A stretch of DNA of 64,000 nucleotides from Arthrobacter sp. B0490 (GCF_002929355.1 NZ_PJIR01000007.1:62001-126000), one strand, 5' to 3'. Shown: positions 28,037 through 37,471, counted from the stretch's first letter. Made by a program: numbers and translations. The notes: generated by a model from the sequence alone, not told the origin.

Positions 28037-29560
28037 GTGCCGAACCTCGCCAACAACCTCGTGGCCACTGCGACGAGGAGCCCCTCGGCCGTGGCCATCA
28101 AGCTCGACGACGTGGAGGTGACCTTCGGCGCCCTGGAGGTGCTCAGCCAGAAGGTCGCGACGATCCTCGCGGAGCAGGGCGTACGGCACGGGGACCGCGT
28201 GGCCCTCATCATGCCGAATATTCCCCAGATGGCATTCGTCTACTACGGTGTCCTCCGGGCGGGCGCCGTCGTCGTGCCCCTCAATCCGCTGCTCAAGGGC
28301 CGCGAGGTCGCCTACCACCTGACCGACTCCGGTGCGCGGCTCGTCTTCGCCTGGGAGGGCGTTCTCGCCGAGGCGCAGGCCGGCGCCGAGGAGTCCGGCA
28401 CCGGGACCGGAGATCCCGTGAGCGTGATCGCCGTGGACAGCACGACCTTCATGCAGCGCGTGTCCGGCGCCGAACCCGCACCGGGCGTGGTGGAGCTCGA
28501 CGGCGAGGACACCGCCGTCGTGCTCTACACCTCGGGCACCACCGGCCGGCCCAAGGGCGCCACGCTCTCCCATGCCAACCTCGCCCGCAACACCGAGATC
28601 TCCCGGGACCTCATGGGCACCTCCGAGGGGGAGGTGCTGTTCGGCGGCCTGCCGTTCTTCCACATCTTCGGGCAGACGTGCGCGCTCAACGCGGCCGTCC
28701 TCACCGGCGCCACGGTGACCCTGCTGCCGCGCTTCGAGCCGGGCAAGGCCCTCGAGATCATCGCCCGCGACCGGGTCACGATCTTCGAGGGCGTCCCCAC
28801 GATGTACATCGCGATGCTGCGCCACCCGGCCGTCACCGAGACGGACCTCTCGTCCGTGCGGGTCGCCGTGTCGGGCGGCTCGGCACTCCCGGTCGAGGTG
28901 CTGCACGAGTTCGAGCGCGTCTTCGGCGCCGACCTGCTGGAGGGCTACGGGCTGTCCGAGACGTCGCCGATCGTCAGCTTCAACCGGGTGGGGCACCTGC
29001 GCAAGCCCGGGTCCATCGGGACGCCCGTGGACGGCGTCGAGGTGCGCATGCTGGACCCCGAGGGCACCGAGGTCCCGCAGGGTGAGGTGGGCGAGCTCGC
29101 CGTCCGCGGGCACTGCGTCATGAAGGGCTACTGGGAGAACCCCGAGGCCACCGGGGCGGCCATCCCCGACGGCTGGTTCCGGACCGGCGACCTCGCCCGG
29201 ATCGACGAGGACGGCCTCATCTTCATCGTGGACCGCAAGAAGGACGTGATCCTCCGCGGCGGCTACAACGTGTACCCGCGCGAGGTGGAGGAGGTGCTCT
29301 ACGAGCACCCCGCCGTGGCCGAGGCCGCCGTGATCGGGGTACCGGACGACCTGCACGGCGAGGAGATCGTGGCGGTCATCGGCCTCAAGGCCGAGCACGC
29401 GCCCGCCGACGACGCCGCCCGCGAGGCGCTCGGCGCCGAGATCGTGGCCTTCGCGAAGGAACGCGTCGCCGCGTACAAGTACCCCCGCCGCGTGGTGCTC
29501 GTCGATGCCCTGCCGAAGGGCCCCACCGGCAAGATCCTGAAGCGGGAGATCCGGGTCTAG
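28037..29560 (+). CDS. Long-chain fatty-acid--CoA ligase (AMP-forming)
   Basis: Activates a fatty acid with ATP and CoA. The 507 residues show the adenylate-forming P-loop YTSGTTGRPKG (164-174), a GYGLSETSP motif, GWFRTGDLA, DRKKDVILRGG and the C-terminal catalytic Lys499 in PTGKILK. The start is GTG at 28037, chosen because AAGGAG lies 5 nt upstream; the frame is open far upstream without other support. Its stop codon interlocks with that of the convergent glycerate kinase gene. Chain-length preference cannot be read from sequence. Confidence 0.92.
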   Translation: MPNLANNLVATATRSPSAVAIKLDDVEVTFGALEVLSQKVATILAEQGVRHGDRVALIMPNIPQMAFVYYGVLRAGAVVVPLNPLLKGREVAYHLTDSGARLVFAWEGVLAEAQAGAEESGTGTGDPVSVIAVDSTTFMQRVSGAEPAPGVVELDGEDTAVVLYTSGTTGRPKGATLSHANLARNTEISRDLMGTSEGEVLFGGLPFFHIFGQTCALNAAVLTGATVTLLPRFEPGKALEIIARDRVTIFEGVPTMYIAMLRHPAVTETDLSSVRVAVSGGSALPVEVLHEFERVFGADLLEGYGLSETSPIVSFNRVGHLRKPGSIGTPVDGVEVRMLDPEGTEVPQGEVGELAVRGHCVMKGYWENPEATGAAIPDGWFRTGDLARIDEDGLIFIVDRKKDVILRGGYNVYPREVEEVLYEHPAVAEAAVIGVPDDLHGEEIVAVIGLKAEHAPADDAAREALGAEIVAFAKERVAAYKYPRRVVLVDALPKGPTGKILKREIRV

Positions 29561-30753
29561 CGGAAGCGGCCCGCACTGAAGACGCCGTAGACCTGCGCGG
29601 CGGCCTCCTCCATCAGCGGCCCTGCCCTCCGGATGAGCTCCTCGAGCGCCGTGGGGCCGGTCGCGAGGGAGAACGCCGCCGCCAGGCCTGCGCCCTGGAC
29701 CTCGGCCGCCGTGAGCTGCACGCGTCCCGCGATCGCGACGACGGCGCAGCGGGCGGGGGCGTTCCCGACGACGGCCTGCACCACCTTCCCGCCGAGCGAC
29801 TGCGCGTCGAGGGATCCCTCCCCGGTGAGGACGAGGTCCGCGTCGGCGAGTGCCCCGGACAGGCCGACGGCATCCGCCACCAGGGCGGAACCGGGCACGA
29901 TCTCCGCCCCGAGGAACGGGACGAGCACGGCGGGCAGGCCGCCCGCGGCGCCGGCGCCGCGCACCTCGAGCATCGCTGCGCCCGTGGCGTCCTCCACGAC
30001 CCGCGCCAGGTGCGCCAGGCCGGCATCGAGCACCACGACCTCGTCCGGCGTCGCGCCCTTCTGCGGCCCGAAGACGGCGGCGGCGCCACGGGGTCCGCAG
30101 AGGGGGTTGTCGACGTCGACGGCGATGCGCCAGCGCACGCTCCGGGCGCGGGGGTGCAGGGTGCGGGTGTCGACCGACACCAGGGCCGTGAGGGCGCCGC
30201 CTCCGGGCGGGAGCGGCCGACCGTCGGCGTCGAGGAAGCGGGCGCCGAGGGCGGAGAGCAGCCCTGTGCCGCCGTCGGTGGTCGCGGATCCCCCGATGCA
30301 GAGGAGGATCTCCTCGGCGCCGTCGTCGAGGAGGCGGGCGGCGATCTCGCCGACGCCGTAGCTCGTCGCGGTCAGCGCGTCGAGGGGGAGATCGGCGACC
30401 AGGGGCAGGCCGTTGGCCTCCGCCGCCTCGAGGACGCCCCGGACCGGGAGGCCCGATGCCGCAGGCGCCGCCGAGATGCCGTAGCGCGCGGTCCGCGCGC
30501 GCCCGGCGGCATCATGGCACCGGGTGGTCCGCGGTTCGACGGACCAGGCGGTGAGGAGCGCGTCCAGCGTCCCCTCGCCCCCGTCGGCGAGAGGGGCGAG
30601 GACGACGTCGGGCGCGGGGTGGCCGAGGCGCGCGGCGGCCGCCGTCACGCCGGCGGACATGGCGAGCGCAGCCTCCGCCGCGGGGAGGCTGCCCTTGAGG
30701 GAGTCCGGTGCGAGGACGATCCTGAGCGGGCGGGGGGTCGCTGGCGTGGTCAC
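29557..30753 (-). CDS. Glycerate kinase
   Basis: Phosphorylates glycerate in glyoxylate and serine metabolism. The 398 residues match the GlxK/GarK family: the N-terminus LAPDSLKGSL, the DGGEGTLDAL motif (near 57-66), GGSATTDGGTG, and the C-terminal LTGEGSLDAQSLGGK region. The start is GTG at 30753. The terminal CTAG (29557-29560) provides the stop of both this gene and the convergent acyl-CoA ligase, leaving no intergenic space for a terminator. Confidence 0.93.
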   Translation of the reverse strand: MTTPATPRPLRIVLAPDSLKGSLPAAEAALAMSAGVTAAAARLGHPAPDVVLAPLADGGEGTLDALLTAWSVEPRTTRCHDAAGRARTARYGISAAPAASGLPVRGVLEAAEANGLPLVADLPLDALTATSYGVGEIAARLLDDGAEEILLCIGGSATTDGGTGLLSALGARFLDADGRPLPPGGGALTALVSVDTRTLHPRARSVRWRIAVDVDNPLCGPRGAAAVFGPQKGATPDEVVVLDAGLAHLARVVEDATGAAMLEVRGAGAAGGLPAVLVPFLGAEIVPGSALVADAVGLSGALADADLVLTGEGSLDAQSLGGKVVQAVVGNAPARCAVVAIAGRVQLTAAEVQGAGLAAAFSLATGPTALEELIRRAGPLMEEAAAQVYGVFSAGRFR

Positions 30754-30808
30754 CCCCTCACCCTAGCCGCGGTGCCGGGAGGGACCGGAGAGGCGGGCGG
30801 GTCCGCCG

Positions 30809-30976
30809 TCAGTCGCCCGAACCGCCGCCGTTGTCCACCTCGAAGTCGGGGGCGATCTCGTCCTCGGTGCCGGGTCCGCCGTAGCCGCCGGCCGTCTGCT
30901 CCTCGAGCGTGCCGGCCTCGTCGGCGCCCTGCTCCTCGGGGTCGCCGGTCGGGGTGTCGCTGGAATTCTCGCTCAT
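30809..30976 (-). CDS. Small acidic protein of unknown function
   Basis: A 55-residue acidic protein beginning MSENSSDTPTGDPEEQ, containing a GGYGGPG motif and ending in a Gly-rich tail. The open frame extends 32 codons further upstream, but ATG at 30976 is preferred because GGAAGG lies at the right distance and the upstream part has an atypical composition. No domain is recognised. In composition it resembles the 112-aa acidic YT-repeat protein at 22 kb. Confidence 0.6.
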   Translation of the reverse strand: MSENSSDTPTGDPEEQGADEAGTLEEQTAGGYGGPGTEDEIAPDFEVDNGGGSGD

Positions 30977-31095
30977 GGTGGTGCCTTCCGTGATGCGTCC
31001 GCCCCCTGGCTGGGTGCTGATACTCAGCTTACTGATGATCGGGTGGCGGGCAACCGGCGGATGTAATCGCACGCTTTCTTTGGCATGCTGGGGCC

Positions 31096-32727
31096 ATGGC
31101 TAACCGAGCGGGCACCGTAGCCCTCCCCAGCGACCTCGTCGACGTGACCAAGCTGCTCGACGCGTACTTCGACGTCGAACCCGATCTCGGGGACCCCGCG
31201 CAGCGCGTGGCCTTCGGGACCTCGGGGCACCGCGGCTCCTCCCTGAAGTCCTCCTTCAACGAAGGCCACATCGCGGCGATCACGCAGGCGATCGTGGAGT
31301 ACCGTGCCGGCCAGGGCATCACCGGTCCGCTGTTCATGGGCAAGGACACCCACGCCCTCTCGGAACCCGCGCAGAACACCGCCCTGGAGGTACTGGCGGC
31401 CAACCGTGTGAGCGTCCTCGTCGATGCGCGCGGCGCCTACACCCCCACCCCGGCCGTCTCGCACGCCATCCTCACGTACAACGCGTCACGCACGGAGCGG
31501 GCGGACGGCATCGTCATCACGCCGTCGCACAACCCGCCGGGCGACGGCGGCTTCAAGTACAACCCGCCGCACGGCGGCCCGGCCGACTCGGACGCCACGA
31601 ACTGGATCGCCGACCGCGCCAACGTGCTGCTCGAGGGCGGCCTGCGGGACGTGAAGCGCGTCCCGATCGCCGAGGCCCGCACCGCCGAGGGCATCAGCAG
31701 CTACGACTTCCTGCAGCACTACGTCGACGACCTCCCGTCCGTGCTGAACCTCGACGCCATCCGGTCGGCGAACGTGCACATCGGCGCGGACCCGATGGGG
31801 GGCGCCTCCGTGGACTACTGGGGCGCGATCGGGGAGCGCCACAACCTGAACCTCACCGTGGTCAACCCGACCGTGGACCCGCAGTGGGCGTTCATGACCC
31901 TGGACTGGGACGAGAAGATCCGGATGGACTGCTCGTCTCCGTCGGCCATGGCGTCGCTGATCGGGCGCGCCACGGAATTCGACATCGCCACCGGCAACGA
32001 CGCCGACGCCGACCGCCACGGCATCGTCACCCCCGACGCCGGCCTGATGAACCCGAACCACTACCTCGCCGTCGCCATCCAGTACCTCTACGCGAACCGC
32101 CCGAACTGGCGCGCGGACGCCGTGATCGGCAAGACCCTCGTCTCGTCGTCGATCATCGACCGCGTGGCGGCGGACCTCGGCCGCGTGCTGCAGGAGGTCC
32201 CCGTGGGCTTCAAGTGGTTCGTGCCCGGCCTGCTCAGCGGCGAACTCGCCTTCGGGGGCGAGGAATCCGCCGGAGCCTCCTTCCTGCGCCTCGACGGGAC
32301 CCCGTGGAGCACCGACAAGGACGGCATCCTCCTGGCGCTGCTGGCCTCGGAGATCACCGCCGTCACGGGCAGGACGCCGTCGCAGCACTACGCAGGGCTG
32401 ACCGACCGTTTCGGCGCGCCCGTCTACGCGCGCATCGATGCCGCAGCCACCCGCGAGCAGAAGGCGGCGCTGGGGAAGCTCTCGCCGTCGGACGTCACCG
32501 CCACGACCCTCGCCGGCGAGGAGATCACCGCCCGCCTGACGGAGGCCCCCGGCAACGGGGCCCCCGTGGGCGGCCTCAAGGTCACCACCGAGAACGCCTG
32601 GTTCGCGGCCCGCCCCTCGGGTACCGAGGACGTCTACAAGATCTACGCGGAGTCCTTCCGGGGCGAGGAGCACCTGAAGCAGGTGCAGGCCGAGGCGAAG
32701 GCCCTCGTGGACGGCGTCATCAGCTGA
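31096..32727 (+). CDS. pgm: Phosphoglucomutase (alpha-D-glucose-1,6-bisphosphate dependent)
   Basis: Interconverts glucose 1- and 6-phosphate, linking glycogen and cell-wall precursors to glycolysis. The 543 residues show FGTSGHRG (40-47), the phosphoserine loop TPSHNP with Ser144, the metal loop DADADR (near 303-308), the sugar loop GEESAGASF and the phosphate loop RPSGTED. The ATG at 31096 lacks a spaced Shine-Dalgarno. The extended -10-like TG-G-CATGCT (31084-31089) ends 6 nt before it, suggesting a leaderless mRNA. It is convergent with the ALDH gene, 4 nt apart. Confidence 0.95.
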   Translation: MANRAGTVALPSDLVDVTKLLDAYFDVEPDLGDPAQRVAFGTSGHRGSSLKSSFNEGHIAAITQAIVEYRAGQGITGPLFMGKDTHALSEPAQNTALEVLAANRVSVLVDARGAYTPTPAVSHAILTYNASRTERADGIVITPSHNPPGDGGFKYNPPHGGPADSDATNWIADRANVLLEGGLRDVKRVPIAEARTAEGISSYDFLQHYVDDLPSVLNLDAIRSANVHIGADPMGGASVDYWGAIGERHNLNLTVVNPTVDPQWAFMTLDWDEKIRMDCSSPSAMASLIGRATEFDIATGNDADADRHGIVTPDAGLMNPNHYLAVAIQYLYANRPNWRADAVIGKTLVSSSIIDRVAADLGRVLQEVPVGFKWFVPGLLSGELAFGGEESAGASFLRLDGTPWSTDKDGILLALLASEITAVTGRTPSQHYAGLTDRFGAPVYARIDAAATREQKAALGKLSPSDVTATTLAGEEITARLTEAPGNGAPVGGLKVTTENAWFAARPSGTEDVYKIYAESFRGEEHLKQVQAEAKALVDGVIS

Positions 32728-32731
32728 CCGG

Positions 32732-34126
32732 CTAGAGGAGCCTGCGCAGCAGCCTCCTCTTCAGCGGCCCGAAGGGCGGGTAGGCGAGGCGCAGCGTGTC
32801 CATCCCGGTGGGCTTGGAGATCACGGGCTGCAGGTGGCTGAAGGTCCGGAACGACTGCCGCCCGTGGTAGCTCCCCGTCCCGCTCGCGCCGACGCCGCCG
32901 AACGGCAGGCCGGGGACCGCGACCTGGATGTTGCAGACGTTGTGGGCGATGCCGCCCGCCTGGACGCGCTCCGTGAACACGCGCAGGTGCTCGTCGCGGT
33001 CGCTGAACAGGTAGGCGGCGAGCGGGTGGGGGCGGGCTCCGATGAAGCGGATCGCGTCGTCCAGGTCCTCGACCTCGAGGATGGGCAGCAGCGGCCCGAA
33101 GATCTCCTCCTGCATGAGGGCGGACGAGGGGTCGACGTCGCGCAGGATGGTCGGCTCCAGGTACCGCTCCGCGCGCTCGTGCCGTCCGCCCGAGACCACC
33201 GTGCCGTCCGCCAGCAGGCCCACGAGGCGGTCGAAGTGGTGCTCGTCGATGATGCGCCCGTAGTCCCTCGACGTCCGGGGGTCGCTGCCGTAGAAGTCCC
33301 GGACCGTGTCCGCCAGCGCTGCGGCCAGCTCCGGCGCGGCGACCGGTGTCGTCAGGATGTAGTCGGGGGCCACGCACGTCTGCGCGGCGTTCATGAACTT
33401 GCCGAGCGCGATCCGGCGCGCCGCGGCGCGGAGGTCCCCGCCCACGACGACGGCGGGCGACTTCCCGCCCAGCTCCAGCGTCACGGGCGTCAGGTGCTCG
33501 GCCGCGGCCCTCATGACGATCTTCCCGACGCGCTCACCGCCGGTGTAGAAGACGTGGTCGAACGGCTGGGCGAGCAACGCCGTGCTGGCATCGACGCCCC
33601 CCTCGACGACGGACACCGCCTCCTGGTCGAGGTACCGGGGCACGAGCCTCGCGAGCAGGCGGGACGTGGCGGTGGCGAGCTCGCTGGGTTTCAGGACGGC
33701 GGCGTTGCCCGCGGCAAGCGCCCCGACGAGGGGTGCCAGCACGAGCTGCAGCGGGTAGTTCCACGGCCCGATGATCAGTACGACGCCGAGCGGGCGGGCC
33801 TGCGTCCAGGCACGTGCCGGGAGCAGTCCTGCGGGCACACCGACCTTCTCGGGCGCCATCCAGCGGTCCAGGTGCTTCAGGGCGAAGTCGATCTCGGCCC
33901 GCACGGAGGCGACCTCGGTGAGGAACGCCTCCGTGCGGTTCTTGGCGAGGTCCTCCCCGAGCGCTGTCGTGAGATCGTCAGACCGCTCGGAGAGCAGCCG
34001 GCGCAGGGCGCGCAGTTGTCCGTGGCGCCAGGTGGCGGGGCGGGTGACGCCCGTGTCGAAGTATCGTCGCCGGTCCGCCAGCAGTGCGGCGGCGTCCGTC
34101 GGTCGGAGGTGCGCGGAGGTGCTCAT
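32732..34126 (-). CDS. Aldehyde dehydrogenase, class 3 type
   Basis: Oxidises aldehydes to acids with NAD(P). The 464 residues have the catalytic Cys251 in NAAQTCVAPDY, general base Glu218 in LELGGKSP, and IIGPWNYPL. VFYTGGERVGK replaces the usual GSTEVG, as in class 3 enzymes. The length fits class 3, which often act on medium- and long-chain or aromatic aldehydes. The ATG at 34126 overlaps the SDR stop as ATGA, so both enzymes may act in one alcohol/aldehyde pathway. Confidence 0.93.
   Translation of the reverse strand: MSTSAHLRPTDAAALLADRRRYFDTGVTRPATWRHGQLRALRRLLSERSDDLTTALGEDLAKNRTEAFLTEVASVRAEIDFALKHLDRWMAPEKVGVPAGLLPARAWTQARPLGVVLIIGPWNYPLQLVLAPLVGALAAGNAAVLKPSELATATSRLLARLVPRYLDQEAVSVVEGGVDASTALLAQPFDHVFYTGGERVGKIVMRAAAEHLTPVTLELGGKSPAVVVGGDLRAAARRIALGKFMNAAQTCVAPDYILTTPVAAPELAAALADTVRDFYGSDPRTSRDYGRIIDEHHFDRLVGLLADGTVVSGGRHERAERYLEPTILRDVDPSSALMQEEIFGPLLPILEVEDLDDAIRFIGARPHPLAAYLFSDRDEHLRVFTERVQAGGIAHNVCNIQVAVPGLPFGGVGASGTGSYHGRQSFRTFSHLQPVISKPTGMDTLRLAYPPFGPLKRRLLRRLL
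32734..32760 (+). terminator. Stem-loop at the pgm/ALDH convergence
   Basis: AGAGGAG-c-CTGC-gca-GCAG-c-CTCCTCT (32734-32760) forms a 7+4 bp stem with one C-C mismatch and a 3-nt loop. It lies 7 nt after the pgm stop and within the last codons of the oppositely oriented ALDH gene (KRRLLRRLL), so coding sequence may double as the pgm terminator. Confidence 0.5.
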
Positions 34127-34974
34127 CGAGCGCCCTTCTGGTCGTGGGTGCCGCCCGGGCGGCCGGTGAATCGGTCCATGGAGCTGTACACCCCGAAGAC
34201 CCGCCCGGCGACGACGTCCCAGGCGGGTTGGGGGAGGAGGTTCCGGAGCGTCCCCGCGAGCTGCACGGTCCAGGGCAGCTGGACACGGGCCCGGCCGGCG
34301 AGCATGCCGCGCCAGGCCTTGTCCACCACGTACCCCGGCTCCATGAGCGGCGTGAGGAGGGGACCGCGGGCGCCCTCGAACATGCCGGTCCTGGTGTAGC
34401 TCGGGATGAGGGTCGTCACGGCGATGGGGTGCCCGGCCGCCACGAGTTCGAGGCGGAGCGAGTCGCTCCAGCCGATCACGGCCCACTTCGACGCCGCGTA
34501 CACGCTCATCCTGGGCACGGCCAGGGTCCCGGACGCGGACGCGACGTTGAGGATCCTGGCCGGGGTACCGCGCTCCATCATCGCGGGGAGGAAGGCACGC
34601 GTGACGTGCATCGGGCCGCCGGCGTTGATGCGCAGGGTGAGGTCGATGTCGGCGTCGTGGTCGTGCTCCCAGAAGTACTTGCCGCGGACGATCCCGGCGT
34701 TGTTCACCAGCACGTCCGGCACACCGACCTCGGCGAGGACCGCGCTCGCCGCCGCCCGGACGGACTCCACCGACGCGATGTCCACCACGTAGCTGTGCAG
34801 CGTGGTCGCCTGCGCCGTGAGGGCCGCGACCACCTCCTCGAGGGCCGCGCCGTCCACGTCCCACAGCACGACGGCGGCCGCTCCTTCCCGGACGGCGCGT
34901 TCGGCGTACAGCCTGCCCATGCCCCTCCCCGCGCCGGTCACCAGTACGGTGCGTCCTCGGACCGTGAGTACCAT
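34123..34974 (-). CDS. Short-chain dehydrogenase/reductase
   Basis: A 283-residue classical SDR. The cofactor motif GAGRGMG is at 14-20, NNAG at 91-94, catalytic Ser near 146, and YAASK gives Tyr159/Lys163. The C-terminal extension (about 235-283) contains a hydrophobic LPWTVQLAGTL segment that may touch the membrane or substrate. The ATG at 34974 follows an AAGGG Shine-Dalgarno. The class 3 ALDH follows with a 4-nt overlap. A substrate such as a long-chain or sterol-like alcohol is possible but unproven. Confidence 0.9.
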   Translation of the reverse strand: MVLTVRGRTVLVTGAGRGMGRLYAERAVREGAAAVVLWDVDGAALEEVVAALTAQATTLHSYVVDIASVESVRAAASAVLAEVGVPDVLVNNAGIVRGKYFWEHDHDADIDLTLRINAGGPMHVTRAFLPAMMERGTPARILNVASASGTLAVPRMSVYAASKWAVIGWSDSLRLELVAAGHPIAVTTLIPSYTRTGMFEGARGPLLTPLMEPGYVVDKAWRGMLAGRARVQLPWTVQLAGTLRNLLPQPAWDVVAGRVFGVYSSMDRFTGRPGGTHDQKGAR

Positions 34975-35073
34975 CCCCTACCCTTCCCCTCGAGAACTAG
35001 CAACGTAACATCCCGGTCACGTGCTGCCGATAGGATTCCGGGAAACCCCTCGCCCCTTCCGGAAGGCATGTCC

Positions 35074-36402
35074 ATGAGCTCACGAGGTATCGGCTGGACC
35101 CTTCACGGGGACGGCAAGAACGTCCTTCCCGGGCGGTTCGTCGCACCCGAGGAACGCCTCAGCTGGCCGAGGACCATCGGCATCGGCGCCCAGCACGTCG
35201 TCGCGATGTTCGGCGCGACCTTCCTCGTCCCGCTCATCACCGGGTTCCCGCCCTCCACGACCCTGCTGTTCTCCGGCATCGGGACCATCCTGTTCCTCGT
35301 GATCACGGCGGGGAAGGTGCCGAGCTACCTCGGCTCGAGCTTCGCGTTCATCGCGCCCATCGCGGCGGCTCAGTCGCAGCACGGCGCGGCCGGCGCCCTC
35401 GGCGGCATCATCATGGCCGGTGCAGCCCTCGCGCTCATCGGCCTGATCGTGCACACCGCCGGCGCCCGGTGGATCCAGGTCGCCATGCCGCCGATCGTCA
35501 CGGGCTCCATCGTCGCCCTGATCGGCCTGAACCTGGCCCCGACCGCGAAGGCGAGCTTCGAGCAGGCGCCCCTCACCGCCTTCGTCACCGTCGTCGCGAT
35601 CCTGCTCGTCACGGTGCTGTTCAAGGGCATCCTCGGGCGGCTCTCCATCCTCGTCGGCGTCCTCGCCGGCTACGCCGTCGCGATGATCCGCGGTGAGGTC
35701 GACTTCGCCGCGATCGGCAACGCCGCCTGGATCGGCCTCCCGGACTTCTCGGCCCCCGAATTCCACCTGTCCGTCGTCGGCCTCTTCGTGCCCGTGGTGC
35801 TCGTGCTCGTCGCGGAGAACATCGGCCACGTGAAGTCGGTGGCAGCGATGACCGATCGGGACCTCGATCCCCTGACCGGGCGCGCACTGATGGCGGACGG
35901 GCTCGCCACCATGATCGCCGGTGCGGGAGGCGGCTCCGGCACCACCACGTACGCCGAGAACATCGGCGTCATGGCCGCCTCCCGCGTCTACTCGACGGCC
36001 GCGTACTGGGTCGCGGGGATCGTCGCGATCCTGCTGAGCCTCTTCCCGAAGTTCGGTGCGCTCATCGCCACCGTGCCCGCCGGGGTCCTCGGCGGAGCGG
36101 GCGTGGTCCTGTACGGCATGATCGGGATCCTCGGCGTCCGTATCTGGGTGCAGAACCAGGTGAACTTCTCGAACCCCATCAACCTCTCGACCGCGGGCGT
36201 GGCGCTGGTCATCGGGATCGCCGACTTCACCTGGGTCATCGGCGACCTCACCTTCGCGGGGATCGCCCTCGGAACGGCGGCGGCGCTCGTGATCTTCCAC
36301 GGCATGACGGCGATCGCCAGGGCGCGGGGCAGCGAACACGTGGCCGGCCCGGAGGACCTCGAGTCGAGCGACCACGGGAGCAGGCCCTCCAAGCTGGGCT
36401 GA
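35074..36402 (+). CDS. NCS2-family uracil/xanthine permease
   Basis: A 442-residue nucleobase transporter of the UraA type. Signatures include QHVVAMFGATFLVPLITG (near 39-56), YLGSSFAFIAPI, and the Glu-containing VAENIGHVKSV motif that binds the base in UraA. About 14 hydrophobic segments are present. GGAAGG lies 7 nt before the ATG at 35074, so this start is chosen over an ATG two codons upstream that is only 1 nt from the Shine-Dalgarno. It is divergent from the SDR/ALDH pair. Uracil is the likeliest substrate. Confidence 0.9.
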   Translation: MSSRGIGWTLHGDGKNVLPGRFVAPEERLSWPRTIGIGAQHVVAMFGATFLVPLITGFPPSTTLLFSGIGTILFLVITAGKVPSYLGSSFAFIAPIAAAQSQHGAAGALGGIIMAGAALALIGLIVHTAGARWIQVAMPPIVTGSIVALIGLNLAPTAKASFEQAPLTAFVTVVAILLVTVLFKGILGRLSILVGVLAGYAVAMIRGEVDFAAIGNAAWIGLPDFSAPEFHLSVVGLFVPVVLVLVAENIGHVKSVAAMTDRDLDPLTGRALMADGLATMIAGAGGGSGTTTYAENIGVMAASRVYSTAAYWVAGIVAILLSLFPKFGALIATVPAGVLGGAGVVLYGMIGILGVRIWVQNQVNFSNPINLSTAGVALVIGIADFTWVIGDLTFAGIALGTAAALVIFHGMTAIARARGSEHVAGPEDLESSDHGSRPSKLG

Positions 36403-36410
36403 TGCGGTGT

Positions 36411-36416
36411 CACAAT
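36411..36416 (+). promoter_or_regulatory. Extended -10 element for the leader ORF/kinase transcript
   Basis: TGT-CACAAT (hexamer 36411-36416), an extended -10 pattern, lies 6 nt before the ATG of an 11-codon ORF at 36423. The predicted transcript start coincides with that ATG. Confidence 0.5.
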
Positions 36417-36422
36417 GAACGC

Positions 36423-36458
36423 ATGCGTCACTCCGTCACCCCGTCCAGTGGCCGATGA
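36423..36458 (+). CDS. Candidate 11-aa leader peptide, leaderless, coupled to the kinase gene
   Basis: ATG at 36423 opens an 11-codon frame encoding MRHSVTPSSGR. Its TGA (36456-36458) overlaps the ATG of the kinase gene (36455) as ATGA. The upstream -10 element is spaced for a leaderless start, and the kinase gene itself has no good Shine-Dalgarno. The arrangement implies that ribosomes load on the leader ORF and reinitiate on the kinase. This is inferred from spacing only. Confidence 0.5.
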   Translation: MRHSVTPSSGR

Positions 36459-37453
36459 ACCCCCTCGAGGTGTGGGCGTCCCCCGGATGGAGGCACGAGG
36501 CGGACCAGTGGATCGACGCCGCACTGGAGGCCCTCGGCGTCCGGCGGCTCGGCCCGTCCGACCAGCCGGGCCTCCGCTTCTGGTCCACGCAGCTGACCGT
36601 TCCCACCGACCACGGGACGCTGTGGTTCAAGGAGAACAACCTGGGGCAGCTGGCGGAGGCCTCCATCATGTCCCTGCTCGGGGAGCTGGCGCCGGACCAC
36701 GTGGCGGCGCCCCTGGCGATCGAGCCGTCCCGCGGATGGATGCTCACCGCGGACCATGGCGCCACCCTGGACAGCCTGGACCCGGGCGACCCCGCCGTCT
36801 GGTCCCGCATCGCGGGTGACTTCGCCGACCTCCAGCAGCTCGTCGCCCCGCACGGCGAACGGCTCACCCGGGCCGGGCTGGTCCTCATGAACCCCGAGGT
36901 GGCCGCCAACTTCGTCGAGAACCAGCTGCTGCTCCACACAGGCCTGCCGGCCGAGCACCCGCTGTACCTGTCCGCGGAGGAGGCGGACGGCGTCGTGCGC
37001 GGCCTCCCCGCCATCCGCGGCGCCGTGGACACGCTGCGCGGCATCCCGGTGCCCCTCTCGCTCGACCACAACGACCTGCAGGCCCGGAACTGCTTCCTCC
37101 CCGGGGCGGGCACCGATCCGCTGCGGTTCTTCGACTTCGCCGACTCCTACTGGGCGCACCCGTTCAGCGCCCTGCTCGTCCCCGTCACGGAGATGTGCCG
37201 GCAGTGGGACACGACGCCGGACGACCCGCGGATCCAGGCCGTGATCGGCACCTACCTCCGGCGCTGGACGGGCTTCGCCCCCCTCCCGGACCTGCGTGCC
37301 GCGGTCGAGCCGGCGCTGAAGCTCGCCCGGGTGCACAGGTACGGAGCCTGGCTGCGCCTGCTGGTGTACGCCGACGACGCGTCCATGCGCTCCTACGCGC
37401 CTGCCGCCCTGCACCACCTGAGGACACTGGCCCAGCCGGTCCTGCAGGCATAG
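36455..37453 (+). CDS. Aminoglycoside-phosphotransferase-like kinase (unknown substrate)
   Basis: A 332-residue kinase of the APH/choline-kinase fold. The catalytic loop DHNDLQARN (204-212) supplies the catalytic Asp207 and metal-binding Asn212. The second metal-binding Asp227 is in FFDFAD, and Lys59 in LWFKENN is the likely ATP-binding Lys. Family members phosphorylate antibiotics, sugars, choline or homoserine; nothing here picks one. The ATG overlaps the stop of a short leader ORF. It is convergent with the glycerophosphodiesterase gene, with 18 nt between. Confidence 0.85.
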   Translation: MNPLEVWASPGWRHEADQWIDAALEALGVRRLGPSDQPGLRFWSTQLTVPTDHGTLWFKENNLGQLAEASIMSLLGELAPDHVAAPLAIEPSRGWMLTADHGATLDSLDPGDPAVWSRIAGDFADLQQLVAPHGERLTRAGLVLMNPEVAANFVENQLLLHTGLPAEHPLYLSAEEADGVVRGLPAIRGAVDTLRGIPVPLSLDHNDLQARNCFLPGAGTDPLRFFDFADSYWAHPFSALLVPVTEMCRQWDTTPDDPRIQAVIGTYLRRWTGFAPLPDLRAAVEPALKLARVHRYGAWLRLLVYADDASMRSYAPAALHHLRTLAQPVLQA

Positions 37454-37471
37454 GAACCGCGGCAGGCGGGC

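Noticed and set aside
35068..35073. ATG at 35068 as start of the NCS2 permease
   Set aside because: Only 1 nt from GGAAGG; the second ATG at 35074 has 7-nt spacing.
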